DNA of 64,000 nt from Gammaproteobacteria bacterium (GTDB taxonomy: Bacteria > Pseudomonadota > Gammaproteobacteria > Steroidobacterales > GCA-2729495), in contig CP129466.1 of assembly GCA_030583605.1 (NCBI GenBank), forward strand, positions 186,001 to 250,000, read 5' to 3'. A program made the translations under genes and the position numbers. Position 1 is the stretch's first letter. Every line of letters begins with the position of its first letter. Of this stretch, positions 37,662-46,205 are shown in pieces. The notes beneath the pieces are model-generated. The model saw only the letters and a list, made by a program, of their open reading frames with translations, did not search any database and was not told where the DNA came from.

Positions 37662-38131
37662 CGCCGCGCATTCTGCCAGAGACCCCGGCGCATTCGCGGA
37701 TGGCTGGCCACTGCTGAGCCACCTTGGTGCGGGCTGGGTGCGCGCAGCCAGCGCACTGAGCGGGCGCGACCAACGGCTTGATGACTTTGCCCACAGTCGA
37801 ACAAATAAATACCTCACAAGTGATGACTATTTTGACAGTGTCTAAATATATTCAGGTTTTTAGTACATTTTACGGATGTATTTGGCTATTTTTTCCCACT
37901 TCATGATTGTTGCTGCTGATTGCTCCTGAAGCTGAACGGCTCCAACCAGTAGTGGGCAAGAAAATCGCGAGTTCCGGACCCCGCTGCGTGAAAGTGGCTG
38001 ACCTCGGTGCTGGCTTCGCGCATGACCCGCGGGTTTCGGGCGCCTGAGCGGACTTGAGTATTCCGCCCTATGGGGCCGGGAGACTCCCTCAGTTCACGGC
38101 ATCCGGCGGGCGTCCGACGTATCCTTGACGG
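37662..38131. other. AT-rich intergenic island before oppA with inverted repeats
   Basis: No gene is supported here. The 120 bases at 37801-37920 contain only 38 G or C, far below the surroundings. They hold an inverted repeat ATTTTGACA-G-TGTCTAAAT (37829-37847, eight of nine arm positions paired) and TACAT-N7-ATGTA (37864-37880). They could be the operator and promoter region of the opp operon, or a remnant of foreign DNA. From about 37930 to 38131 the sequence returns to high GC and precedes dtd; I recognise nothing in it. Confidence 0.6.
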
Positions 38132-38590
38132 ATGATCGGACTCCTGCAGCGCGTCTCCTCGGCGAGCGTCACCGTGGCTGGCGAGACTATCGCAGTGATC
38201 GGCGGCGGCTTGCTGGTGCTGGTCGCGGTGGAGAAGGGCGATGCCGCGGCTCAGGCGCAGCGGCTGGCCGAACGCCTGCTGGCCTACCGGGTTTTCGAGG
38301 ACGAAGGCGGACGCATGAACCGCGATGTGCGCGAGGCGCAGGGCAGCGTATTGCTGGTGCCCCAGTTCACGCTGGCCGCCACCACGGACCGGGGCAATCG
38401 TCCGAGCTTCAGCGCCGCCGCCGAACCCGCCGCCGGTCGGGAGCTGTTCGAGCTGCTGGTGCGCGAGATGGCCACGCGTTTTCCGCGAGTCAGCATGGGA
38501 CGTTTCGGCGCCAACATGGCAGTCAGCCTGGTCAACGACGGACCGGTGACCTTCTGGCTGCGCGTCGCTCCGGAGGCTGCGCAGGCGTGA
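38132..38590 (+). CDS. dtd: D-aminoacyl-tRNA deacylase
   Basis: 152 aa, full length. It begins MIGLLQRVSSASVTV with the DTD fold, and has the two active-site motifs: QFTLAA (residues about 77-82) and the Gly-cisPro motif NDGPVTFWL (about 134-142). The enzyme removes D-amino acids (and glycine) from mischarged tRNA. The residue before QFTL is proline where many DTDs have serine (SQFTL). It is upstream of tatABC but separated by 142 bases. Confidence 0.93.
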   Translation: MIGLLQRVSSASVTVAGETIAVIGGGLLVLVAVEKGDAAAQAQRLAERLLAYRVFEDEGGRMNRDVREAQGSVLLVPQFTLAATTDRGNRPSFSAAAEPAAGRELFELLVREMATRFPRVSMGRFGANMAVSLVNDGPVTFWLRVAPEAAQA

Positions 38591-38732
38591 GCCGCAGGCC
38601 GGTGCAGCGCCGCCCTGCAACAGGTTCCAGCGCCCGGTGATGCAGCCGTGCACGGGGCCTTTGCGGGATATGCCGTATCATTGACTGCAACTTCCCGGGC
38701 ATGGATCGCCCGTCCTTCATGGAGTAAGTGAC

Positions 38733-38972
38733 ATGGGTTCATTGAGCATCTGGCACTGGCTGATCGTGCTGCTGATCGCCGTGGTCATTTTCGGTACCAA
38801 GCGGCTCGGGTCCATCGGGACGGATCTCGGCACCGCGGTGAAGGGCTTCCGCAAGGCCATGGCGGATGCCGACGCCGAGGATGACGAGGCGCCCCAGAAG
38901 AAGCTGAAGAAGCAGGCTGACTCGACGTTCGACGAGAACCAGAAAGAGGCCGCCGGCAAGAAGTCTGGTTGA
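38733..38972 (+). CDS. tatA: Twin-arginine translocase subunit TatA
   Basis: 79 aa. Short N-terminal membrane helix ([16 protein letters not shown]), the F-G hinge, amphipathic helix [22 protein letters not shown] with the family FG-x-K/G-K pattern, and a charged tail. TatA forms the pore for folded protein export. First gene of a tatABC operon; tatB starts seven bases after its stop. Confidence 0.94.
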   Translation: MGSLSIWHWLIVLLIAVVIFGTKRLGSIGTDLGTAVKGFRKAMADADAEDDEAPQKKLKKQADSTFDENQKEAAGKKSG

Positions 38973-38979
38973 GCGGGCC

Positions 38980-39321
38980 ATGTTTGACGTCGGCTTCTGG
39001 GAGCTCGTGGTCATCTTCGTCATCGGGCTGCTCGTCCTCGGGCCCGAACGGCTGCCGCGTGTAGCCACCCAGATCGGGCAGTGGGCCGGCAAGGCGCGCC
39101 GTATGGCCCGCATGCTGGGCAACCAGTTGCAGGACGAGATGAACGCGGTGGATCCGCGTCGCATCATGGATCCGCCGCCGGCGCCCCGGCCCACGGCCAC
39201 CTCCGCCTGGAGCCGGCCGGGGGTGGACGACCTGAAAGCGGACGCACCGACCGTCGACGAGCACCCCGGCGATGCCGGCGAGCCGCGGTCGGAGGCACCC
39301 ACGGGCAACAGCCAGCCCTGA
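38980..39321 (+). CDS. tatB: Twin-arginine translocase subunit TatB
   Basis: 113 aa. MFDVGFWELVVIFVIGLLVLGPERLP is the TatB hallmark (Glu8 in the helix and the L-G-P-E-R hinge), followed by an amphipathic helix and a Pro-rich tail. TatB binds signal peptides together with TatC. It is between tatA and tatC. Confidence 0.94.
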   Translation: MFDVGFWELVVIFVIGLLVLGPERLPRVATQIGQWAGKARRMARMLGNQLQDEMNAVDPRRIMDPPPAPRPTATSAWSRPGVDDLKADAPTVDEHPGDAGEPRSEAPTGNSQP

Positions 39322-39342
39322 TTCGCAATCCGGCCTACGCCC

Positions 39343-40125
39343 ATGGCAAACCCCGGCGATGAGCGCGAGGAAGAGGTGCTCGAAGAAGCGCCGCTCCTCA
39401 CCCACCTGACCGAGCTGCGCGACCGCCTGCTGCGGGCCGTCGCCGCGGTACTGGTGGTGTTCGCGATCCTGGCGCCCTTCGCCCGCAGGATCTTTTCCGT
39501 GGTGGCGCAGCCCCTGATCGCGCAGTTGCCGGAAGGCGCCACCATGATCGCCACCCAGGTGGCATCGCCCTTCGTGACACCGATCAAGACGACTTTCTTT
39601 GTCGCTCTCTTCATCGCCATGCCCGTGGTGATCTACCAGACCTGGGCATTCGTCGCGCCCGGCCTCTACCGCAAGGAGCGGCGTTTTGCGGTGCCGCTGC
39701 TCGTGAGCAGCGTGATCCTTTTCTACATCGGTGCGGCGTTTGCCTATTTCCTGGTGTTTCCGACGGTGTTCCGGTTTCTCGCCGCGACGACGCCCGAGGG
39801 CGTGACCATGATGACCGACATCGCGAGCTATCTCGACTTTGCGCTGCTGACTTCTTTCTCCTTCGGCGCTGCCTTCGAGGTGCCAATCGCTACGGTACTG
39901 CTGATCGGCACCGGGATCGTGTCGGCCGAGACCCTGGCGCGCCAGCGCGCCTATGTGTTTCTCGGCGCGTTCATCGTTGCCGCCGTGCTCACGCCGCCGG
40001 ATGTCGTTTCCCAGATCATGCTGGCAGTGCCCATGTATCTGCTCTTCGAGGCCGGCCTGGTGCTGGCGCGAACGCTCTACCCGGCGACAGCCGACGACAG
40101 CAGCACCGGCAAGAGCGCCGCATGA
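39343..40125 (+). CDS. tatC: Twin-arginine translocase subunit TatC
   Basis: 260 aa with six transmembrane helices. LLTHLTELRDRLLR (about 17-30) and the periplasmic loop FVAPGLYRKERRF are the conserved TatC segments; FEVPIATVLL carries the Glu in the signal-peptide site. TatC recognises the RR signal. The stop lies at the centre of a perfect palindrome GCCGCAT-GA-ATGCGGC (40117-40132). Confidence 0.95.
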   Translation: MANPGDEREEEVLEEAPLLTHLTELRDRLLRAVAAVLVVFAILAPFARRIFSVVAQPLIAQLPEGATMIATQVASPFVTPIKTTFFVALFIAMPVVIYQTWAFVAPGLYRKERRFAVPLLVSSVILFYIGAAFAYFLVFPTVFRFLAATTPEGVTMMTDIASYLDFALLTSFSFGAAFEVPIATVLLIGTGIVSAETLARQRAYVFLGAFIVAAVLTPPDVVSQIMLAVPMYLLFEAGLVLARTLYPATADDSSTGKSAA

Positions 40126-40253
40126 ATGCGGCCGACGCAGGCCATCTGCCTGGTCCGCGTTCGAGTCGTTTCAGCAGGCTGCGGAATTGGGGTACCGCCC
40201 GCGTACGCTCTGCGTGGTGCACGCCGGTCGATGTACCACGCCAGGCCTGCTGA
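40117..40253 (+). promoter_or_regulatory. Structured intergenic segment between tatC and the OPT transporter
   Basis: Besides the palindrome over the tatC stop, this segment contains nested inverted repeats: outer arms TCAGCAGGC (40171-40179) and GCCTGCTGA (40245-40253), enclosing GCGTGGT (40212-40218) with ACCACGC (40235-40241), and a small GCGG...CCGC stem at 40181-40198. As RNA it would fold into a three-stem junction. It may be a processing site or a leader element of the transporter gene; this is inference. Confidence 0.4.
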
Positions 40254-40317
40254 TCGCCGTACCGACTGCTTCCGGTTGCGCATGTCTGCCGATTGACGGC
40301 CCGAGGGGAGGCCGCGA

Positions 40318-42207
40318 ATGGAGCTTCAACGCGAGCTGACACTGCGTGCACTCGTGCTCGGCGGCGTGCTCGCCGTGCTGCTCGGCGCTGCCAACGCCTA
40401 CCTCGGGCTGTTCGCTGGCATGACGGTCTCGGCCTGCATCCCATCAGCGGTGATCTCCATGGGAGTGCTGCGGCTGCTCGGCCACGGCGGGATCCGCGAG
40501 AACACCATGGTCATGACCCAGGCCTCAGCCGGCGAAGCCATCGCCGCGGCGGCCATCTTCACGTTGCCCGCGATGGTGCTGCTCGGGGTATGGGAGCGCT
40601 TTCCGTACCTGTGGGTCACCGCGATCGCCCTCATCGGCGGCATGCTCGGCGTACTGCTGACGATTCCCCTGCGTCGGGCACTGATCGTCGAGCAGCGGCT
40701 GAAATTCCCCGAGGGCACTGCAGTCGCCGAGGTGTTGCGGGCTGGCGAACGTGCGGGCGGGGCACTGCGAGCGCTCGTCGCTTCGGGCCTGCTCGGGGCC
40801 GCGATCAAGTTCTGCGAAACCGGCCTGCGGCTTTGGCCCGGCACCGCGCAGGTTGCCGGGTTCATCGGAAACGGTCTCGTCTACGCCGGTGCCAATCTGT
40901 CGCCGGCGCTGCTCGGCATCGGCTACATCGTCGGTTTGAATGTCGCCATTCTGGTCTTCCTCGGCAGCATGCTCTCCTGGAACATCGCCATCCCGATCTA
41001 CGCAGCATGGTTCGCGCCTGGTGACCCGGCACTCGCGCCGGCGCTCGCCGCCGGGATCCCGGCCGCCGACCTCGCCTATGAGATCTGGTCGCGCAAGATC
41101 CGCTACCTGGGGGTCGGTGCGATGCTGGTCGGCGGGTTATGGGCCCTGGTGGCGATCCGTCACTCGCTCGCCTCCGGCGTGCAAAGCGGCCTGCGGCAGT
41201 TCCGCCGCTCGAACCAGGGAGAGACCGCCCTGGCCGAGCGCGATCTGCCCATGCCCTGGGTGCTCGCCGGCATCATCGCCTGTGTCTTCCCGATCTTCGG
41301 TCTCTACCAGCAGATCGTGACGAGTTTCGGCATTGCTGCCGCCATGGCTGTGACGATGCTGGTCGCGTCCTTCCTGTTCTCATCCGTCGCCGCCTACATG
41401 GCGGGCCTGGTCGGATCCTCGAACAACCCGATTTCGGGCGTCACGATGGCCACCATGCTGTTGTCCTCGTTGCTGCTGCTCGCGCTGCTCGGCAACGACA
41501 CGCGCGGCCCGGCGGCTGCGATCATGATTGGCGCAGTGGTCTGCTGCGCGGCCTCGCTCGGGGGCGACCTGCTGCAGGATCTGAAGACCGGCGAACTGGT
41601 CGGTGCCACTCCCTGGAAACAGCAACTCGCGCTCGCCGGTGGCGTGCTGGTGTCGGTGTTCGTGATGGCGCCGGTGCTGAACCTGCTCCTCGGTGCCTAC
41701 GGCATCGGCGTGCCGACGCCGGAACATCCGAATCCGCTGGTGGCGCCACAGGCGACCCTGATGGCCTCGGTGGCGCAGGGCGTGTTCGGCGGCGGGCTGC
41801 CCTGGGTCATGGTTGGGACGGGTGCGGCGATTGGCGTTGCGATCGTCATTGCGGACGAGTGGCTGCGGCGTCGTGGCGCGTCGTTTCGTGCGCCGGTCCT
41901 GGCGGTGGCTGTGGGCATCTACCTGCCGCTGGAAGTAAACACACCGATTTTCGTCGGTGGCCTGATCGCCTGGGCCGTGCAGCGACAGACTGGCAGGGAG
42001 GACTCCGGCGCCGGTTCCGGGACGTTGTTCGCGGCGGGACTGATCACCGGCGAAGCGCTGGTCGGAATTCTGCTCGCCATTCCCATCGTCCTGACCGGCA
42101 GCACCGAGGTGTTCGCCGTCCCTGCGGCGTTTCGTCCCGGCGCTCTTGCGGGACTCGCGGCCGTGCTGCTCACCGCGGAGCTGTTGTACCGGATCGCGCG
42201 CCGGTGA
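40318..42207 (+). CDS. OPT family oligopeptide transporter
   Basis: 629 aa polytopic membrane protein (about 14-16 helices), with GAGGGGAGG just before the ATG. OPT marks include GAANAYLGLFAGMTVSACIPSAV near the N-terminus, KFPEGTAVAEVLRAGE (about 127-142), SFLFSSVAAYMAGLVGSSNNPISGVT (about 346-371) and SLGGDLLQDLKTGELVGATP. The family imports peptides or metal-chelates by proton coupling. The specific substrate is unknown. A second peptide-uptake system in this window after opp. Confidence 0.92.
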   Translation: MELQRELTLRALVLGGVLAVLLGAANAYLGLFAGMTVSACIPSAVISMGVLRLLGHGGIRENTMVMTQASAGEAIAAAAIFTLPAMVLLGVWERFPYLWVTAIALIGGMLGVLLTIPLRRALIVEQRLKFPEGTAVAEVLRAGERAGGALRALVASGLLGAAIKFCETGLRLWPGTAQVAGFIGNGLVYAGANLSPALLGIGYIVGLNVAILVFLGSMLSWNIAIPIYAAWFAPGDPALAPALAAGIPAADLAYEIWSRKIRYLGVGAMLVGGLWALVAIRHSLASGVQSGLRQFRRSNQGETALAERDLPMPWVLAGIIACVFPIFGLYQQIVTSFGIAAAMAVTMLVASFLFSSVAAYMAGLVGSSNNPISGVTMATMLLSSLLLLALLGNDTRGPAAAIMIGAVVCCAASLGGDLLQDLKTGELVGATPWKQQLALAGGVLVSVFVMAPVLNLLLGAYGIGVPTPEHPNPLVAPQATLMASVAQGVFGGGLPWVMVGTGAAIGVAIVIADEWLRRRGASFRAPVLAVAVGIYLPLEVNTPIFVGGLIAWAVQRQTGREDSGAGSGTLFAAGLITGEALVGILLAIPIVLTGSTEVFAVPAAFRPGALAGLAAVLLTAELLYRIARR

Positions 42208-42304
42208 CCGCACCCGCTCCGGGCGTTTTGGCTTATCAGCCGATCGCTGGCAGGATGGCGGCAGCCATCAGAAAAGCCCAGATCGCAACCAGTGGAGATC
42301 CGTC

Positions 42305-42616
42305 ATGCCTGCCTACATTGTCTCGTTGTGCGAATTCACCAACATGACGCCGGCCCTGAAGGAGTACGCGCAGAAGTCAGCCGACCTCCTGCACAAGCAC
42401 GGCGGCAAGTACATCGTGCGCAGCAAGCCCGTAGAAGTCATGGAAGGCGACAAGATGCCAGGCAAGTCCATGATCATCGTCGAGTTTCCGACCATGGAGC
42501 AACTGCTGGCCTATCTCAAGGGGGACGAATACCAGAAGGGCACCAAGCATCTGCGCCAGGGTACGGGCATCTACGACATCGCGATCTACGAGTCGCCACC
42601 CCCGCACATGCAATAA
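42305..42616 (+). CDS. DUF1330 domain-containing protein
   Basis: 103 aa from ATG 42305 (GTGGAG upstream). MPAYIVSLCEFTNMTPALKEYAQK, HGGKYIVRSKPVEVMEGD and IVEFPTMEQLLAYLKGDEYQ fit DUF1330, a ferredoxin-like fold related to monooxygenase-like dimeric alpha-beta barrels. No function is assigned in the family. It may be transcribed with the OPT gene, 97 bases upstream. Confidence 0.9.
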   Translation: MPAYIVSLCEFTNMTPALKEYAQKSADLLHKHGGKYIVRSKPVEVMEGDKMPGKSMIIVEFPTMEQLLAYLKGDEYQKGTKHLRQGTGIYDIAIYESPPPHMQ

Positions 42617-42704
42617 GAGCCGCTGGGGTGTTCCTCCCGGCGGCAAGGCCGAGGTCGGTCACCGTGGGCTGACGCGGTGGTCCCGCGCAGGCGCAGAATC
42701 CGGA

Positions 42705-43121
42705 TCAGCCCGCGCCGATCCGGCCGACGATCATGAAGGTGCCCTCGGCTTCGGCCACCAGCGCGTGGTCGTCCGTGCGCACGGCCTTGCCACTGAGCAT
42801 CGCCAGCGGCCCCTTGCGCTTGAGCAGCCGGCCTTCCAGCCGCAGCGACTGGCCGAGTTCCAGCGGCTCGCGATAGCGTACCTCGCAGCGCGCGGTATGA
42901 CCGCGCATGCCTTGCAGGAACAGCCAGTTGGCCATGACGTCGTCGAGTGCGCTGAAGATGATGCCGCCGTGCACGAGCCGCTCATAGCCACAGTGGAAGG
43001 GCCCGGGGGTAAACTCCGTGCGGCAGACTTCCTCCTCCATGCGGAATCGCAGTCGCAGCCCGAGGGGATTGCCCGGTCCGCAGACGAAACACTGGTTGGC
43101 ATCGACGGCAAGATCGGTCAT
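42705..43121 (-). CDS. PaaI-type hotdog-fold thioesterase
   Basis: 138 aa. It has the hotdog-fold pattern CGYERLVHGGIIFSALDDVMANWL (with HGGI and the acidic residue D on the long helix), preceded by a short CFVCGPGNPLGLRLRF segment found in PaaI-like thioesterases. These hydrolyse acyl-CoA or acyl-ACP thioesters. The substrate is unknown. Divergent from the HIT gene. Confidence 0.85.
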   Translation of the reverse strand: MTDLAVDANQCFVCGPGNPLGLRLRFRMEEEVCRTEFTPGPFHCGYERLVHGGIIFSALDDVMANWLFLQGMRGHTARCEVRYREPLELGQSLRLEGRLLKRKGPLAMLSGKAVRTDDHALVAEAEGTFMIVGRIGAG

Positions 43122-43242
43122 GGCGTTTTTTCCGGTGCGGGCTGCTGAACGGTGCCGCGGCCGGCGCGCTTGTCTCGCCCGGCCGCCAAACCTATCCTAA
43201 CCCGAGGCGGCAGCAGTTCTGCGCGCCCGCCCCCGGAGAGCC

Positions 43243-43668
43243 GTGGCATACGATCCCGACAACATTTTCGCGAAGATCCTGCGCGGCGAAATACCCGCCT
43301 TTCGCGTGTACGAGGACGAGCACACGCTGGCCATCATGGATGTGATGCCGCAGGCCGACGGTCACACCCTGGTCCTGCCGAAGTCGCCGGCCGAGAACCT
43401 CTTCGACCTCGATCCGGGCGCCGCGGCCGCCGTTATCCGGACGGGCCAGAAAATCGCGCGTGCCGTACGTGCGGCGTTCGCTGCCGACGGAGTCACGCTG
43501 ATGCAGTTCAACGGCGCTGCCGCGGGCCAGACGGTGTTCCATTTTCACCTGCATGTGCTGCCGCGTCATGCCGAGCGCCCGCTACGCAGCCACGGCCGCC
43601 GCATGGCCGACGCGGCCACACTCGAGGAACACGCGCGGCGCATACGCGAGGCGCTGGAGCGCGGCTGA
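43243..43668 (+). CDS. HIT family nucleotide-binding hydrolase
   Basis: 141 aa, GTG start. The histidine triad is H100-F-H102-L-H104 in VFHFHLHVLPRH, preceded by NIFAKILRGEIPAFRVYED and ADGHTLVLPKSPAENLFDL, as in HinT-like proteins. Members hydrolyse AMP-linked substrates such as purine phosphoramidates. Divergent from the thioesterase, convergent with the cyclase gene. Confidence 0.92.
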   Translation: MAYDPDNIFAKILRGEIPAFRVYEDEHTLAIMDVMPQADGHTLVLPKSPAENLFDLDPGAAAAVIRTGQKIARAVRAAFAADGVTLMQFNGAAAGQTVFHFHLHVLPRHAERPLRSHGRRMADAATLEEHARRIREALERG

Positions 43669-43705
43669 CGGCGTCCGGCGCAGCAAGCAGTTTTGCATCA
43701 ACCCG

Positions 43706-44833
43706 CTAACCGCCGGCGCGCGAGGCAACCGGCGGTAGCGGCCTGCGGCTATTCTTGTCGCTCTCCAGGGTCGCGGCGGCCTTGTTGAGCAGATCGCGCA
43801 ATTGCCGGCCGTCGGCCGGAAATACCGCCACACCGACGCCCACGGTCAGGCGGTGCAGTTTTCCGCCGAACTCCAGCGTGGTCGTCGCGACGTTGTGCCG
43901 GACGCGGTTCGCAACCACCCGGGCAACCGCAGCGCCGGCGCCCGACAGGTACATCACGAACTCATCGCCGCCGTAGCGCGCCACCAGGTCTACCGACCGG
44001 CAGCTTCGCTGCAGAGCCTGTGCCAGTGCCTTCAGCGCCCGGTTGCCGGCCTCGTGGCCGTACCGCTCGTTGGCGGATTTCAGGCCCTCGACATCGACCA
44101 GCAGCAGGGCGAGCGCCGTGCCCCGCTGATCGGCGCTGCGCAGCTCCTCTTCGACGAGTTTCGTGAATGCTTCCAGGTTGAGGACACCCGTCAGGTCGTC
44201 ACGCTCGGCCATCGATCGCAGCTGCTCCTGAATCTCATCCGCGTGCTCGACCAGCGTGGCCGCCAGGAACGCCACCAGCATCAACGGCAGGAGCTCCACG
44301 AACAGCGCAAGCCCGTAGGCGGGCGTCAGCGCTGCCTGCGCTCCGCCGAAGTAGTCGAGCGCGAGACGGCATGCCACCACCACCGCCAGCACCAGGGCGC
44401 TCGCGGTGCCGCCCATCGTCAGCGCAACGGTGATCACGGGGAGGACATAAAAACCGGCGATCGACCCGCGCGCACCCTCTGCCGAGGCGAGAATGGCGGT
44501 GATGACCAGCACCATCACGCAGGCTCCGGCAAACCGCGCCCGGCGTGGAGACGCAGTGCCAACGGCTGCAAAGCGCAGCGCGCCCGACACGACGGCGAAG
44601 ACCGCAATGGCCGCAAGATACAGCCCGCGATGCGATACCGCCTGTGGCATGACGACGACATACAACAGCGCCAGCGCGACCAGCAGCCCGTCGATGCGCG
44701 CGAGGCTGCGCTGCACACGGCGAAAAGCTGCGCCGTCTCCGGCATCCGTTTCGATGGCGCTGCGCACGATCATTCGCACCCGATCATCCGGCCCGGCGGG
44801 GCGCTCCAAAGCGCGGCCCACGGGTTTTGACAT
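43706..44833 (-). CDS. Membrane-bound diguanylate cyclase (GGDEF)
   Basis: 375 aa from the ATG at 44833; an in-frame TTG at 44893 would add 20 residues, and neither has a strong ribosome site. About six transmembrane helices (roughly residues 40-200) form an uncharacterised sensor. The GGDEF domain follows, with DDLTGVLNLEAFTKLVEEEL and the active site YGGDEF. An RxxD inhibitory site (RSVD) sits five residues before it, so c-di-GMP feedback is expected. Last gene of an envC-ctpA-cyclase run. Confidence 0.9.
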   Translation of the reverse strand: MSKPVGRALERPAGPDDRVRMIVRSAIETDAGDGAAFRRVQRSLARIDGLLVALALLYVVVMPQAVSHRGLYLAAIAVFAVVSGALRFAAVGTASPRRARFAGACVMVLVITAILASAEGARGSIAGFYVLPVITVALTMGGTASALVLAVVVACRLALDYFGGAQAALTPAYGLALFVELLPLMLVAFLAATLVEHADEIQEQLRSMAERDDLTGVLNLEAFTKLVEEELRSADQRGTALALLLVDVEGLKSANERYGHEAGNRALKALAQALQRSCRSVDLVARYGGDEFVMYLSGAGAAVARVVANRVRHNVATTTLEFGGKLHRLTVGVGVAVFPADGRQLRDLLNKAAATLESDKNSRRPLPPVASRAGG

Positions 44834-44899
44834 ATTGCGGATGGTGCCGAAGCCGCGACGAACGAACCGCGACCGGCTTGGCAGTTCGGCCAATGGCCG

Positions 44900-46135
44900 T
44901 TATTCGGCGCTGTTCCGGGCGGTCGACCCGCTGCCGGCCTTGAGCTCTGCCAGGGCGCGGCTGACCGCCACATCGCCTGGTGCCCCAAAGCCCGCGCCGT
45001 CGTTCGTTTCGGCCCCTGGCGGCTCGGACTCCAGGAGGATGTCCGGGACGATGCCGGCACCATTGATGGAGTGCCCGGAAGGCGTGTAGTAACGCGAAGT
45101 CGTCAGCTTGATGGCGCGCCCGTCGGACAGGGGCATGACCGTCTGCACGGAACCCTTGCCGAAGGTCTGGCTGCCCATGATGGTGGCCCGATGGTTGTCC
45201 TGCAGTGCGCCGGCCACGATCTCGGATGCGGAAGCCGAGCCGCCGTTCACCAGCACGACGATTGGCGCGCCGGCCATCAGGTCACCGGCCTGTGCCTCGT
45301 GGCGGAAGTTCGAATCGCTGCCCCGGCCGCTCGCACTGACGATGAGCCCCGCGGGCAGAAAGTCGTCACTCACCTCCACCGCCGCCTCGAGGACCCCGCC
45401 GGGATTGTTGCGTAAATCCAGGACCAGGCCGCGCAACTCCGCGCCTCCGGGCCGCTCGCGCATGTCGGCAAGCGCCTGGCGCAGATCGCTGCCGGTCGTG
45501 TCGCTGAACTGGCTGATGCGGACATAGGCATAGCCGGGCTCGAGCAGGTCCGCGCGAACGCTGTGCACCTGCACATGGTTGCGTACCAGGTCGAAGCTCA
45601 GCGTCTTCGCCTCGCCGGGCCTCGATACGGTGACGTTGACCGGCGTGCCCGGCGGTCCGCGCAGCCGGCCGACCGCGAAATTGATGTTGTCCTCGGTGAT
45701 CAGCAGGCCGTCTATGCTCACGATGACGTCCCCGCTGCGGATCCCGGCTTTTTCCGCCGCAGCACCCTCGATCGGCGCGACGACGAGCACCTGGCCGTTG
45801 CGCAGGTTCACCTCGAGCCCCACGCCGGAGTAATTGCCGGCTGTGCTGATGCGGACCTCCTCGTACTCGTCCGCATCGAGCAACTGCGAATGCGGATCGA
45901 GGGTGGTGATCATGCCGCGCACGGCGCTTTCCAGCAGCTGGTGGTCGTCGACGGGTTCGACATACTCCTGCTTGACGCGCTCGAGCACCTCTGTGAGCAG
46001 GCGCACGTCGTCCCATGGCAGGCTGTCGCTCGCGGTGCTGCGACCCGCAAGCACAGGCCCTGCAACGGACACGACGACGCCGATGGCAGCGCCACACAGC
46101 GCCAGCCAGGGTGCATTTCGTGGGAAGCGGGCCAT
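44900..46135 (-). CDS. ctpA: S41 family C-terminal processing peptidase
   Basis: 411 aa from ATG 46135, with an N-terminal signal-anchor (about 9-31). A PDZ domain (about 100-175: YSGVGLEVNLRNGQVLVVAPIEGAAAEKAGIRSGD) is inserted ahead of the catalytic core. The Ser/Lys dyad is S302 in GGSASASE and K327 in TFGKGSVQ. It cleaves envelope proteins, in homologues murein hydrolases, from their C-termini. envC lies upstream, as in most gammaproteobacteria. The TAA stop sits in the loop of GCCG-AATAA-CGGC. Confidence 0.93.
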   Translation of the reverse strand: MARFPRNAPWLALCGAAIGVVVSVAGPVLAGRSTASDSLPWDDVRLLTEVLERVKQEYVEPVDDHQLLESAVRGMITTLDPHSQLLDADEYEEVRISTAGNYSGVGLEVNLRNGQVLVVAPIEGAAAEKAGIRSGDVIVSIDGLLITEDNINFAVGRLRGPPGTPVNVTVSRPGEAKTLSFDLVRNHVQVHSVRADLLEPGYAYVRISQFSDTTGSDLRQALADMRERPGGAELRGLVLDLRNNPGGVLEAAVEVSDDFLPAGLIVSASGRGSDSNFRHEAQAGDLMAGAPIVVLVNGGSASASEIVAGALQDNHRATIMGSQTFGKGSVQTVMPLSDGRAIKLTTSRYYTPSGHSINGAGIVPDILLESEPPGAETNDGAGFGAPGDVAVSRALAELKAGSGSTARNSAE

Positions 46136-46205
46136 CAGGCGGGACAGCCGATCAGATCCATGGCCCGGAGAGTAGCACACGGCGGTTGCCGCACTTTGTG
46201 ACCGA

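Noticed and set aside
37901..38653. Long minus-strand frame opposite dtd
   Set aside because: It is antisense to the well-supported dtd gene and shows no domain of its own.
40150..40180. GTTCGAGTC resembling a tRNA T-loop, possibly a tRNA or attachment-site remnant
   Set aside because: The flanking bases do not form a T-arm and no acceptor or anticodon arm is present.
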